A DNA stretch of 64,000 nucleotides from Vreelandella halophila (GCF_019903425.1 NZ_JACHUZ010000012.1:248001-312000); one strand, 5' to 3'. Counted from the first letter of the stretch, positions 36,960 to 46,356 are shown. A program made the numbers and translations. Notes: generated by a model from the sequence alone, not told the origin.

Positions 36960-38591
36960 ATGTCCGACGACGACCTATCCGACGTACCAACAATGCGCGA
37001 GGAACTTGTCACGATCCTTGAGATGTCCAAGCTTCTTGAGAAGCCTCTGGATCCAGGAAATACCATTGAAGGTATCCTGCGGCTTATCGCCCAATTATGC
37101 GGGTTGAACTGCGGTCGTGTGGCCCTCCCGAACCAAACCACAGGGGCGATGGAAATCTATCACCACTATGGTCTCTCAGAAGCCAACGTCGAACATGGCC
37201 GATTTGATCTGAGGAAGGGGGAAGGCGTAACTGGTCACGTCATGCGAACCGGCTCAATCGGCCTAGTTCCGGACGTGGACGACGAGCCGCTCTTTGTCCG
37301 CCGCGTTACGGAAACCAGCGGCGTTACATCGAATGAACGACTTGCATTCATTGCCGTGCCCATCCTGGAAGCGGGCTCGCCAATCGGGGTTCTGTCTGTT
37401 CAGCGGGAAACGGATATGGCCCGGCCATTCCACCTGGACATCAGCCTGTTACGCGTGGCTAGTGCCATGATCGGACAGGTCCTGCGCATCAACGAATTCG
37501 TCGAGGAAAAGACCTCCCATCTTGTCCAGGAAAACCAAACACTGCGTAACACGCTCACCGCGGAGGAAATGGTTAACAATGGCGTAGCGCACGGTGTCAT
37601 CGGCTCCAGCCCTACACTGATGGATGCACTTAAGCAGGCAAATCAGGTGGCAGATACAGAAGCACCGATCCTACTGCTGGGCGAATCGGGAACAGGTAAG
37701 GAAAAGTTTGCCCGAATGATTCACCAGCAAAGTTCGCGCAGCGAGCAACCATTCATCTCGATTAATTGCTCCGCGATCCCAGCAGACCTTCAAGAGGCCG
37801 AACTTTTCGGGCACGTAAAAGGTAGCTTCACTGGAGCTACAAGCGCAAAGTCCGGAAAGCTGACTTTAGCTGATGGTGGCACTCTTTTTTTGGATGAGAT
37901 CGGTGACATGCCACTCAGCCTCCAGGCCAAACTCCTACGTACACTCCAGGAAAAGCAGGTTGATCCGATCGGGGCTACCCACAGCATCCCCGTGGACTTC
38001 CGGCTCATAAGTGCGACCCATGCTCCTCTTATGGATTACGTCAATCAGGGGCACTTCCGGCTCGACCTTTTCTACCGCATCAATGTCGTCCCCATCGAAC
38101 TCCCTGCCTTACGCCATCGAGATGGAGATATTCGACGTATTGCTCTCCATCACTTGAATGAAATAAATCATCAGCACAATCGGAATGCAGTACTTAGCCG
38201 CGGTGCCCTTGCTCTATTGGAAAGCTTCCCATGGCCTGGCAATGTTCGCCAATTGATCAATGTCCTGGAGCGTGCGGTTCTGACTGCTGAGTCCAACCAG
38301 ATCGATGACAGCCTGGTCCAAGTAATCCTTGCGAACGAGGGCGCTATCAATCTTCCCGAACGATCCAATCCAGAGGAGTTCCCTGACACCTTACCCACCA
38401 CAAACACCTACCACGAGCATCATGATATACATGCAGGGCGGCGTTATGAGTGGGTCCGGCATGAGGAAGCTAAAAATATCCGGGAAGCTCTACACGAAGC
38501 GGAAGGTAACAAGACGCAAGCAGCCCAACTCCTCAATCTCACCGTGCGGCAATTGCGCTATCGAATCCAAAAATTAAATCTAGACCCATGA
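36960..38591 (+). CDS. Sigma-54-dependent activator with N-terminal GAF domain (NifA-like architecture)
   Basis: The 543-residue regulator has a GAF domain (about 25-180; RKGEGVTGHVMRTGSIGLVP) and a coiled linker. The AAA+ domain has Walker [32 protein letters not shown] and WPGNVRQL. The C-terminal Fis-type HTH is EGNKTQAAQLLNLTVRQLRY. The sigma-54 contact loop reads GSFTGA instead of GAFTGA. There is no receiver domain, so control is likely by ligand at GAF. It is predicted to drive the fmdA and urtA promoters. Confidence 0.88.
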   Translation: MSDDDLSDVPTMREELVTILEMSKLLEKPLDPGNTIEGILRLIAQLCGLNCGRVALPNQTTGAMEIYHHYGLSEANVEHGRFDLRKGEGVTGHVMRTGSIGLVPDVDDEPLFVRRVTETSGVTSNERLAFIAVPILEAGSPIGVLSVQRETDMARPFHLDISLLRVASAMIGQVLRINEFVEEKTSHLVQENQTLRNTLTAEEMVNNGVAHGVIGSSPTLMDALKQANQVADTEAPILLLGESGTGKEKFARMIHQQSSRSEQPFISINCSAIPADLQEAELFGHVKGSFTGATSAKSGKLTLADGGTLFLDEIGDMPLSLQAKLLRTLQEKQVDPIGATHSIPVDFRLISATHAPLMDYVNQGHFRLDLFYRINVVPIELPALRHRDGDIRRIALHHLNEINHQHNRNAVLSRGALALLESFPWPGNVRQLINVLERAVLTAESNQIDDSLVQVILANEGAINLPERSNPEEFPDTLPTTNTYHEHHDIHAGRRYEWVRHEEAKNIREALHEAEGNKTQAAQLLNLTVRQLRYRIQKLNLDP

Positions 38592-38625
38592 TTTACGGTT
38601 CTTAGCGGGTTAGCCCGAAACCAAG

Positions 38626-38629
38626 CTAG
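38626..38629. repeat. Left target-site duplication of the IS (CTAG)
   Basis: CTAG at 38626-38629 is repeated at 40197-40200 immediately outside the terminal inverted repeats. A 4-bp duplication is within the range for IS1380-family insertions. Because CTAG is itself palindromic it could alternatively be part of the terminal repeat. Confidence 0.6.
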
Positions 38630-40196
38630 CCCGGATTTCTCACGAGAAGGCAGTAAAAGGAAGGAAGAAGCGGCTTAAAGTGGTAGAATTTCAGGACCTT
38701 ACACCAAAAACACACCACCAAAGCCGCTATCCAGAATGGTACCTGAAAAACTCGCCTTCTCGCCACTCGGTCCCGCCTCATTGAAGCCGATTTCTCCGGT
38801 GGCCACATCAGTTCCGACGCCGGATTATTGTTGCTGCGCGAAGTCGATAAATGCCATGGCCTCACCCGCCAGCTTGCTGGCGCATTGAACGATTCACGCA
38901 TGAGCTCGAAGGTTCGCCACTCTCTGCCCTCGATGGTGGCCCAGCGGGTGTAGGGGCTGGCAGCCGGCTACGAGGACTTCAACGATCACCAGCAACTGCG
39001 CTTTGACCAGATCCTGCAAAGCGCCATCGGCCGGGATCAGGCCCTGGCCGGCGAGTCCACGCTGAGCCAGATGGAGCGCGGCGTGGATCGCCAGGCGGTT
39101 GTCGAGGCCCACCGGGTGCTGTGGCAGCAGTTCATTGACCAGCATGAGGCGCCACCCAAAGAGCTGGTGCTGGATTTTGATGGCACCGATATTCCTTTGC
39201 ACGGTGAGCAGCCGGCCAAGCACTTTCACCGGTATTACGATCATCACTGCTATCTGCCGCTGTACGTGTTCTGCGGCCGCCACTTGCTGGTCAGCTACCT
39301 GCGCCCGAGCTATTACAGCGATGCCCGCCACAGCTGGGCCATCCTGGCGCTGCTGGTGCGTTTCATCCGCCAGCACTGGCCGGCTACCCGGATCGTGTTC
39401 CGCGGCGATGCCGGCTTCTATCGCCCGAGGCTGCTCGAATGGTGCGACCGCAACGGCGTGGACTACCTGGTCGGGTTCAGCAAAAACAATAAACTGCTGG
39501 ATGAGGTCAAAATCCCGATGGCGCGGGTGCGCCACTATTACCGGCAAGCCGGGGAGAAAATGAGTGGCGTTTACCGCTTCCAGTATCGGGCTCGAAGCTG
39601 GAAACGTTCGCGCTGGATCGTCTCCCGGCTGGAGCATAGCGAACTCGGTGCTAACCCGCGCTTTATCATCAGCTCACGCTACGACGATGGCGCCAAACTC
39701 TATTACCAGCGGTACTGCGCTCGTGGCGACATGGAGAACCGGATCAAGGACCAGCAGCTGGATCTGTTCGCGGATCGTTCATCAAGTACCGACTGGTGGG
39801 CCAACCAGTGGCGGCTGTTGCTGTCAGGCTTTGCCTACACGCTGTTCGAGCGCCTGCGCCGGTATCTGAAAAACACTGTCTTCGAGCGCATGAGCATCCA
39901 TAACCTGCGACTGAAGCTGATCAAGGTCGCGGCGGTAGTGATCCGCAATACCCGGCGTATCCGGCTGATGATCAGCGAGCACTATCCTTGGAAAGATGAA
40001 CTCAGCCAGCTCGTTGGCCGGCTTGTCCCGACATAAATCCAACGGGCGCCCCCGGCCCGAACCAATGGGGAAGGGGGCAGTGTATCCAGAGCCGGCTCAG
40101 CGGTCAGAATCTGATCTAAGGCGAGCCCTGCGAGTCTTGGCCGGGGCGACTACACTGGCAGAAACACAGCCTCCGGGCATTCGTGAGAAATCCGGG
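38630..40196 (+). mobile_element. IS1380-family insertion sequence, 1567 bp
   Basis: Perfect 16-bp terminal inverted repeats lie at 38630-38645 (CCCGGATTTCTCACGA) and 40181-40196 (its reverse complement), flanked by CTAG on both sides. The internal gene is an IS1380-type DDE transposase. GC content of the element is higher than that of the flanking accessory genes. It sits in the short gap between the convergent sigma-54 activator and madM, so neither gene is broken. Confidence 0.9.
38736..40036 (+). pseudogene. IS1380-family transposase, inactivated
   Basis: The reading frame begins M-V-P-E-K-L-A-F-S-P-L-G, loses one base near 38771-38774, and continues in another frame as RLIEADFSGGHISSDAGLLL. 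It then meets a TAG at 38951-38953 where homologues have Tyr (QRV-stop-GLAAGYEDF). The remaining 3' part is open from 38954 to 40036, with LVLDFDGTDIPLHGEQ (catalytic Asp), FRGDAGFYRP and YCARGDMENRIKDQQLDL (Glu). The last 321 codons could still be translated from an internal ATG at 39071. The two lesions make autonomous transposition unlikely. Confidence 0.82.
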
Positions 40197-40958
40197 CTAG
40201 GCTATGGCTCTAACCATCAAAAAGAGTGCAGTAGGAGCCAGCAATATCCCTAAGCCTGTATAGAACGTTGCAGTCATTGCTCCGTATGGCACTAAGCGTG
40301 CATCGGTGGCAGCAAGACCAGCGGCGACCCCACTGGTGGTGCCGATAAGCCCACCAAAGATCATTGCTGAACGAGGGTTATCAAGACCGATTATGCGTGA
40401 AGTCATCGGTGTAACAATCATGACCAGTATTGACTTAACTAGGCCGGCCGCGATCGATAGCGCAATGATTTCAGAACTAGCGCCCAACGTACTGCCAGTC
40501 ACTGGCCCGACAATGTATGTCACTGTACCAGCCCCTACCGTTGTAATATCAACAGGGTCTGTGTAACCGAACCCAACCGCAATAATCCCTCCTGCGAGGA
40601 AAGAAACAATAACTCCGGCAAACAAAGCGACAACACCATGAACCCCCGCCTTCCGGATCTCGCTAAATCTGACCCCATAAGCCGTGGCGATGATCGCAAG
40701 ATCACGAAGCATGCCTCCGCCCATTAATCCCAGTCCTGAAAAAAGAGTCAGGTCGGCTAAGCCATTTTCGCCGCCCGTAACGACACCTCCAATATAAGCC
40801 AGAAGCAATCCCAGAAGAATGGCTATTGCTGAGCCATGAAACTTACCGTTTGTAAATCGGACACTTAGCCAGTTAGACAGGTACATCGTTAGTCCAATTA
40901 CAGCAAACGCCGCGATCAAATGGTATTCATCAAACAGTTCAATCAGAGATTCAAACAT
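40197..40958 (-). CDS. madM: Malonate transporter subunit MadM
   Basis: The 253-residue membrane protein has about eight helices and matches MadM of the Na+-linked malonate:sodium symporter MadLM (AILLGLLLAYIGGVVTGGENGL, IVGPVTGSTLGASSEIIALS, GLIGTTSGVAAGLAATDARL). It starts 3 nt after madL. Its TAG stop lies within the CTAG target site of the adjacent IS. Both insertion flanks carry CTAG, so the stop codon was probably unchanged by the insertion. Confidence 0.9.
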   Translation of the reverse strand: MFESLIELFDEYHLIAAFAVIGLTMYLSNWLSVRFTNGKFHGSAIAILLGLLLAYIGGVVTGGENGLADLTLFSGLGLMGGGMLRDLAIIATAYGVRFSEIRKAGVHGVVALFAGVIVSFLAGGIIAVGFGYTDPVDITTVGAGTVTYIVGPVTGSTLGASSEIIALSIAAGLVKSILVMIVTPMTSRIIGLDNPRSAMIFGGLIGTTSGVAAGLAATDARLVPYGAMTATFYTGLGILLAPTALFLMVRAIA

Positions 40959-40961
40959 TTC

Positions 40962-41384
40962 TTACCCCCTCCGGGACCCGGCTGTATTACTGGCGACTGC
41001 GGTTGCAGGCTCATCCTGGCAATCCTGCTCCGGCTCCGGCTTCCCCGCAATTACGGGCACCAACGCCAGTCCTAGAACGACCGCCAAGACCCCCGCCAGC
41101 AATGACACCAACCCACCGCTAAATGCAGCTGCAACGTTTTGACTGGCTGCCATCGCCACTACGATGGGAATGTACATGGCATTCCAGAAAGTGATGCCGG
41201 ACGACGTTGAGTCGGGTAGCTTTCCCCATTGATGGATGACATTCGTGACAAAGATGAGTAGAAGCATGGCGATGCCGACTCCTCCAAGATTGGCTTCGAT
41301 TCCCAATACCTGGCCGAGAAGATCGCCTATTATCAATCCAAACATCATGCACCCTGCCAGCAGGGCGACTCCATAAATTGCCAT
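40962..41384 (-). CDS. madL: Malonate transporter subunit MadL
   Basis: The 140-residue protein has four hydrophobic helices and matches MadL (MAIYGVALLAGCMMFGLIIG, TNVIHQWGKLPDSTSSGITFWNAMYIPIVVAMAASQNV). A polar tail follows. Together with MadM it imports malonate. It is 105 nt downstream of matB in the same direction, probably in one operon. Confidence 0.9.
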   Translation of the reverse strand: MAIYGVALLAGCMMFGLIIGDLLGQVLGIEANLGGVGIAMLLLIFVTNVIHQWGKLPDSTSSGITFWNAMYIPIVVAMAASQNVAAAFSGGLVSLLAGVLAVVLGLALVPVIAGKPEPEQDCQDEPATAVASNTAGSRRG

Positions 41385-41489
41385 GGCCGAATCCTCATAT
41401 TGTTTTTGTGTAAATTTCTACCGTGTACTGGCTCTAAAACAACGGTTATTTCAATGCTCCGCCCAGGTCATACCCATGGGCGAAGTATC

Positions 41490-43034
41490 CTAAGATTTAA
41501 TTTTGACATCCTCCTTCTGAAGGTAAGTATCGGCGTATGTATCCCGCATTTCCTTCTTCTGAACCTTTCCCATAACGTTTCGTGGAAGCCTGTCGACGAA
41601 GAACGCGCGCTTGGGCTGTTTATAACGGGCCAACTTATCGCTCAGACTTTCCAAAACCCTGTCCTCGGTAAGGGACGAGTCGGCCTCCGGTACAACCACC
41701 GCAGTAACCCCTTCTCCCAGATCCGGGTGGGCAACCCCGATAACCGCTGACTCCACCACTCCTGGCAGCTCATCAATAAACTGTTCGATCTCCTTGGGAT
41801 AGACGTTGTAACCGCCGGAAATCACCAGATCCTTGTCCCGCCCGACGATCTGCAGATAACCCTGTTCATCAATACGACCCAGATCACCCGTGATGAAGAA
41901 GCCATCTTCACGGAACTCCTCCCGGGTCTTCTCCGGCATGCGCCAATACCCCTGGAAGACGTTGGGGCCCCGTACTTCAACCATACCGGTTTCTCCCTGC
42001 GCAAGTTCAACTCCATTCTCACGCTCGGTGATGCGCAACTCGACTCCTGGCAACGGCATCCCCACTGTCCCCGGTCGACGCTCGCCCTGATAGGGATTAG
42101 AAGTATTCATATTAGTCTCTGTCATACCATAACGTTCCAGAATCGCATGACCGGTGCGCGCCTCAAACTGTTCATGCGCTTCCACCAGAAGCGGCGCCGA
42201 ACCGGACACGAACAGCCGCATATTCGCAACAACTTCACGATCCAGGCGGGGCGATTCAAGTAACCTGGTGTAGAAGGTGGGGACGCCCATCAAGACTGTC
42301 GCACGGGGCATCAAGTCAAGCAGCGTATCCACATCCAGCTTGGGTACAAAAGTCATGGAGGCGCCCGACATCAGCGTTACGTTGCAGGCCACGAACAGGC
42401 CATGGGTATGAAAGATCGGGAGCGCATGCAGTAAGTGATCATCAGACGTAAAACGCCAGGCTTCCACCAGGGAGTGACTGTTGGAGGCCAGGTTTTCATG
42501 GCTGAGCATCGCCCCTTTGGAGCGACCCGTAGTACCCGATGTATAAAGAATGGCTGCCAGATCATCAGCATCAAGCTCGGCAACATCACTTGTCGGCTCA
42601 GCCGCGTCGGCCCGTTCCATCAGAGTTCCGTCGGCGCTGGTTCCCAGGCTTTCAGCGTGAGTCACACTCCCATTTAGAGCGTAGGAACGCGACTGCTCCA
42701 GCCTCTCAGGCGTGCAAACGTAAAGTCGCGGTTCCGCATCTCCCAGAAAGTACTCAACCTCAGCATCGGTATATGCTGTGTTGAGCGGAAGGTAAACAGC
42801 ACCAACCTGCAGGCAGGCCAGATACAGCATAAGCACCTGAGGACTCTTATCTACCTGGACGGCCACACGGTCACCACGCTGGACCCCGAGCTCAAGCAAT
42901 GCCGAAGCAATACGTTGTGACACATCCAGAACATTCTGGTAGCAATAGCGTTCACCTTCCGGCGTAGCTATCAAGACTTTTCCCGGCTTCTGTTGAAAAT
43001 GCGGCAGGAACTGCAGGTAGAGATTATTGTTCAT
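41490..43034 (-). CDS. matB: Malonyl-CoA synthetase
   Basis: The 514-residue ANL-superfamily enzyme forms malonyl-CoA from malonate, ATP and CoA. It has the P-loop AILYTSGTTGRSKGAMLSH, ERYGMTETNMNTSNPYQGER (A5 motif typical of MatB), ITGDLGRIDEQGYLQIVGR and the C-terminal catalytic Lys in PRNVMGKVQKKEMR. Neighbours encode malonate uptake and malonyl-CoA decarboxylase, which supports the assignment. Confidence 0.93.
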   Translation of the reverse strand: MNNNLYLQFLPHFQQKPGKVLIATPEGERYCYQNVLDVSQRIASALLELGVQRGDRVAVQVDKSPQVLMLYLACLQVGAVYLPLNTAYTDAEVEYFLGDAEPRLYVCTPERLEQSRSYALNGSVTHAESLGTSADGTLMERADAAEPTSDVAELDADDLAAILYTSGTTGRSKGAMLSHENLASNSHSLVEAWRFTSDDHLLHALPIFHTHGLFVACNVTLMSGASMTFVPKLDVDTLLDLMPRATVLMGVPTFYTRLLESPRLDREVVANMRLFVSGSAPLLVEAHEQFEARTGHAILERYGMTETNMNTSNPYQGERRPGTVGMPLPGVELRITERENGVELAQGETGMVEVRGPNVFQGYWRMPEKTREEFREDGFFITGDLGRIDEQGYLQIVGRDKDLVISGGYNVYPKEIEQFIDELPGVVESAVIGVAHPDLGEGVTAVVVPEADSSLTEDRVLESLSDKLARYKQPKRAFFVDRLPRNVMGKVQKKEMRDTYADTYLQKEDVKIKS

Positions 43035-43070
43035 TGGGGGCCTCCTTAAGGATTTTGTTGCAAGGGGACG

Positions 43071-44435
43071 TCAAACATCAGCCGATTCGGCCTGTTGCGT
43101 TTTTGCTCGGACTGCCTCACGTCGAATGTCGGGTGTGCAGATAACGGTGCCCTCACGACTGTAGGCTTCGTGGTTCTTTTCAATCTGGTCAAGCTGATAG
43201 CGATAATTGACCATCAGGCCATGCGCCTGGTGAAGTCCCTTGGACGAGGTATCACCGGGCCAGTTGATTTGGTGTAAGCTCGCTCCGTTACCCAGATGAA
43301 ACCGTGCTACCGGGTCAAACGGTTGGCCGGCATGGTTCTTGGTATTGACCAGATAATGAGCAGCTTCGGCTCGTAATTCCGACTCCAACGACTGCTGAGC
43401 ACGTGTGTCTTTGACCCACTCATTCGATTCGAGAGCAGACTCCGCAGCGGGAGAGAGCTGGCAGCGCCCCGTGCGCCGAGCTTTATCCAACCAGTTGGCA
43501 AACCCGGGCACGGGAGAGAGCGTGACGAACTGGGTAAGGCGGGGAAGCTCACGCTTGAGCTCTTGAACCACCTGTTTTATAAGGAAGTTTCCAAAGGAAA
43601 TCCCCTTCAGTCCCCGCTGACAGTTACTGATGCTGTAAAAAACAGCGGTATCCACGTCAGCCAGAGAGAGCTCATTGTCACTTTCAAGAATATCCTTGAT
43701 ATTCTCGGCAACACCTTTGCATAGAGCGACTTCCACGAAGACCAATGGCTCATCACCGATGGCAGGATGGAAAAACGCATAGCACCGTCGATCTTGGGGA
43801 TCGAGACGCCGGCGTAGGTCAGACCAGTCACGTATTTCGTGAACCGCCTCATACCGAATGATTTTCTCCAACACGGTTGCTGGAGTATTCCAGTCGATGC
43901 TTTCCAGCATCAGGAATCCACGGTTAAACCAGGACGTGAACAGGTGAACAAAATCAGCGTCGAGGGGGGCCAGCTCTGGGGAGTCTCGCAACAGGTTAAG
44001 CAAGTCAGAACGCATCTTGACCAGCTCGAAAGTACCACCCGGACAAAGATTGAGACGGCGCAGCAGTTCCTGGCGCCGTGGCTCACAGACATTGAACAGG
44101 CGCTGCAGGTTCGTGCTGCTCTCCTCTTCCCGATAGGCAGCATAGGCCGCGTGAACGTGACTTGGTTCAGCCGTGTACTGCTCCGTGAGCAGGGTAAAAA
44201 AAGCCAGACGTTCCGTAACATCAAGGCTGGCATAGTGTTCCAGTGCTTTCTGGGCCACCAGTATGCGAGACGCCTCACCCCCACCCTGCATCAGGGTATT
44301 GCAAGCAGACTCCAGTTTTTCCAGTGCGGAATCTGTGCGTTGTCTCCCGTCAGGGGGTGCATCGAGGGTATTCTCTCGAGAGCGCGTCACAATGCGTGAA
44401 AGAAGATCCTGCAGAAAACTCATGTTTAAGCTCAT
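43071..44435 (-). CDS. matA: Malonyl-CoA decarboxylase
   Basis: The 454-residue protein belongs to the MCD family and converts malonyl-CoA to acetyl-CoA and CO2. Visible motifs are VHEIRDWSDLRRRLDPQDRRC, CYAFFHPAIGDEPLVFVEVAL, FYSISNCQRGLKGISFGNFL, FVTLSPVPGFANWL, and the C-terminal DPVARFHLGNGASLHQINW with HGLMVNYRY. The start at 44435 or 44423 is uncertain. It is the first gene of the minus-strand operon and is divergent from the GntR regulator. Confidence 0.93.
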   Translation of the reverse strand: MSLNMSFLQDLLSRIVTRSRENTLDAPPDGRQRTDSALEKLESACNTLMQGGGEASRILVAQKALEHYASLDVTERLAFFTLLTEQYTAEPSHVHAAYAAYREEESSTNLQRLFNVCEPRRQELLRRLNLCPGGTFELVKMRSDLLNLLRDSPELAPLDADFVHLFTSWFNRGFLMLESIDWNTPATVLEKIIRYEAVHEIRDWSDLRRRLDPQDRRCYAFFHPAIGDEPLVFVEVALCKGVAENIKDILESDNELSLADVDTAVFYSISNCQRGLKGISFGNFLIKQVVQELKRELPRLTQFVTLSPVPGFANWLDKARRTGRCQLSPAAESALESNEWVKDTRAQQSLESELRAEAAHYLVNTKNHAGQPFDPVARFHLGNGASLHQINWPGDTSSKGLHQAHGLMVNYRYQLDQIEKNHEAYSREGTVICTPDIRREAVRAKTQQAESADV

Positions 44436-44490
44436 AATCGCGGCCTTAATAACCTGTAACGCTGCGTGCCTGCTGCAACACACAACCCCT

Positions 44491-44504
44491 CTGAAATATT
44501 TCAG
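44491..44504. promoter_or_regulatory. 14-bp perfect palindrome in the matA-gntR divergent region
   Basis: CTGAAATATTTCAG is a perfect palindrome in the very AT-rich 139-bp gap between the decarboxylase and gntR genes. An adjacent near-palindromic AT tract, 44511-44526, overlaps the likely promoters. Either could be the GntR operator. Confidence 0.45.
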
Positions 44505-44574
44505 ATTAAGTTGTTATATATAAGTTATAGTGGCAAAATATTTATGAGTCAAGAAAAGGAACCTAAAAGCCGTT

Positions 44575-45246
44575 ATGCCAAAGCCTTCCCAAGCGCAAAG
44601 ACTTTGTAACCTGCTGGAGGACGATATCGTGGAAGGGCGTCTGCCGCCCGGTTCCCGACTAGACCCAGCAGCATTGGAAAAAAAATACAACTGCTCACGA
44701 ACCCCTGTTCGCGAGGCAATTCAACAGCTGGCTGTATCGGGATTGGTGCAGGTATTTCCCAAGCGTGGCACCTTCGTGGCCAAGCTCGGTGTAATCGAGC
44801 TTAGCGAGCGCTTCGAAGTAATGGCGGAGCTCGAGGCATTGTGTGCACGACTGGCGGCACGGCGTATCACTGATGCGGAATTGACCGCCCTTCATCAGGT
44901 CCATGAGAAGTGTCGAGAGAAATCCGAGGAAGGGGACGTCAATGCCTACTATTACGAAAACAGCCTCTTTCACCAGTGTATTTATGAGGCCAGTCACAAC
45001 ACGTATTTAGCGCAGGAAGCGGCTAGGCTACATTCAGCTTTGCAACCCTATCGGCGAATGCAGCTCCAGGCTAAGCACCGTCTCGGACGATCGTTCCAAG
45101 AGCACCAGTCGATCGTTGACGCGATTGCGAATCGTGATGAAGATCTAGCTGCGTCACGCTTGCGTAATCATGTCATGCTTCAAGGCGAGCGATTTAACGA
45201 TCTGGTGGCCACGTTACAGCGCATGAATCAACCCCAGCACGCATGA
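44575..45246 (+). CDS. GntR-family (FCD) regulator of malonate genes
   Basis: The 223-residue protein has an N-terminal winged HTH (LPPGSRLDPAALEKKYNCSR, then TPVREAIQQLAVSGLVQVFP) and a C-terminal all-helical FCD domain. His residues in SLFHQCIYEASHN, QEHQSIVDAI and RLRNHVML fit the FCD metal site. It is divergent from matA, the position held by MatR in rhizobial mat loci. A repressor released by malonate or malonyl-CoA is the expected role. Confidence 0.87.
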   Translation: MPKPSQAQRLCNLLEDDIVEGRLPPGSRLDPAALEKKYNCSRTPVREAIQQLAVSGLVQVFPKRGTFVAKLGVIELSERFEVMAELEALCARLAARRITDAELTALHQVHEKCREKSEEGDVNAYYYENSLFHQCIYEASHNTYLAQEAARLHSALQPYRRMQLQAKHRLGRSFQEHQSIVDAIANRDEDLAASRLRNHVMLQGERFNDLVATLQRMNQPQHA

Positions 45247-45310
45247 GCAGGGCGCGAACTTTGGTTTAACCCAGAAGAGCCCCTGATTGCCCGGTAGACC
45301 ATCTCTGCTT

Positions 45311-45338
45311 GGATCACCCTGACTGTTCAGGGTGATCC
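45311..45338 (+). terminator. 12-bp stem-loop after the GntR gene
   Basis: A perfect 12-bp stem (45311-45322 with 45327-45338) with CTGT loop lies 65 nt after the gntR stop. No T-run follows. The stem strength and position suggest a terminator. Confidence 0.6.
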
Positions 45339-45463
45339 TGCATCAACACTCACTGAACATCTTCGACCGAAGCTCCCGCCGCTCCGCCCTCAGCTTATTC
45401 CCCCGGGATCTCCGGATGCCTCGCTTTCCTCTGATGGGGCATTACGGAAGCAGTAGCGGCAAG

Positions 45464-45757
45464 TCACCGGTAGTTATCCAGCACCTGCTCATCAAGCACG
45501 CTACCCAGGGCCATGCCGGCGGACGCTTCGGTGGTACCACCCAACAGCCCTCCAATGATGGCCCCTGAAAGGCTGCCAACCGTGGCGCCAACGGGCCCAG
45601 CGAATAAGCCCAAGGAGACGCCATAAGCGGCACCGGAAGACGCGGCGCTGATCCCACCGACAGTGCCGGAACCCGCGCTGACCACTCCGGCGCCCTTCTT
45701 CACATAGTTGTTGCTGCCAATCCGGGTGGACTGCCAGCGCGGACATTCAAGTGGCAT
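45464..45757 (-). CDS. Small glycine-zipper protein
   Basis: The 97-residue protein has a polar head (MPLECPRWQSTRIGSNNYVK) and a long Gly/Ala-rich hydrophobic part (about 22-85, with GLFAGPVGATVGSLSGAIIG). Repeated G-x3-G spacing is typical of glycine-zipper membrane-inserting or pore-like peptides. The ATG at 45757 has a GAGGAG site. No lipobox or clear signal peptide is present. Function is unknown; a bacteriocin-like role is possible but unsupported by neighbours. Confidence 0.6.
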   Translation of the reverse strand: MPLECPRWQSTRIGSNNYVKKGAGVVSAGSGTVGGISAASSGAAYGVSLGLFAGPVGATVGSLSGAIIGGLLGGTTEASAGMALGSVLDEQVLDNYR

Positions 45758-45999
45758 GATCAACTCCTCTGTCCGATCGATGGTGGAGGGGCTCCTGACG
45801 AATCGCATATATCAGCCCAAACAGGACTATCGAGGGCTTGCCACAGAGCCATAGCCTCCAAGGTTGCGTCTCAACTACTTCCTGCGAGGATTGACTTCCA
45901 GATGAGCACTACAAATATTCGCGGCAAGCTTTACCAGATGCCAAAAACGAAAGTGAAAAATTTTGAACGGTGAAAAACTCGCTTGAACAGGGATTAAGT

Positions 46000-46356
46000 G
46001 TGAACGACAAACCCCAAGACTCCAAGCTTCTGGTGTGGAGCAACCGTGCCATCATGCTCCTGCTTCTGATGTTGCTTACGGCAATCTCTCAATTCCCTGA
46101 AATGAGAGGGTTTTGGGAGGAGATGAATGTCTGCAACAGTGGTCTGTGCGGATTCACGGCAACCAGCCTCACGCACCCGCTTGTCCGCTATATCGCATAT
46201 GCAATCATCATTGTTGCCATTGCCAAAGAGTGGATGATTACGCCCACAAGGAAGCGCGTGAAGATCAACCTCTGGATGCTGTTGGTGTCGGCCACCCTTT
46301 TCCTGACAATGATGCTGATTTTCAATCTGCCATTGCTTGAGATGGAGCCGATATAA
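46000..46356 (+). CDS. Small three-helix membrane protein, unknown function
   Basis: The 118-residue protein has helices at about 18-35, 62-78 and 92-112, with a conserved-looking segment NVCNSGLCGFTATSLTHPLV between the first two (two Cys). I chose the GTG at 46000 with an AGGGA site; an upstream GTG at 45970 gives a 128-residue form. A decayed duplicate lies at about 49627-49831. I do not recognise the family. Confidence 0.6.
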   Translation: MNDKPQDSKLLVWSNRAIMLLLLMLLTAISQFPEMRGFWEEMNVCNSGLCGFTATSLTHPLVRYIAYAIIIVAIAKEWMITPTRKRVKINLWMLLVSATLFLTMMLIFNLPLLEMEPI

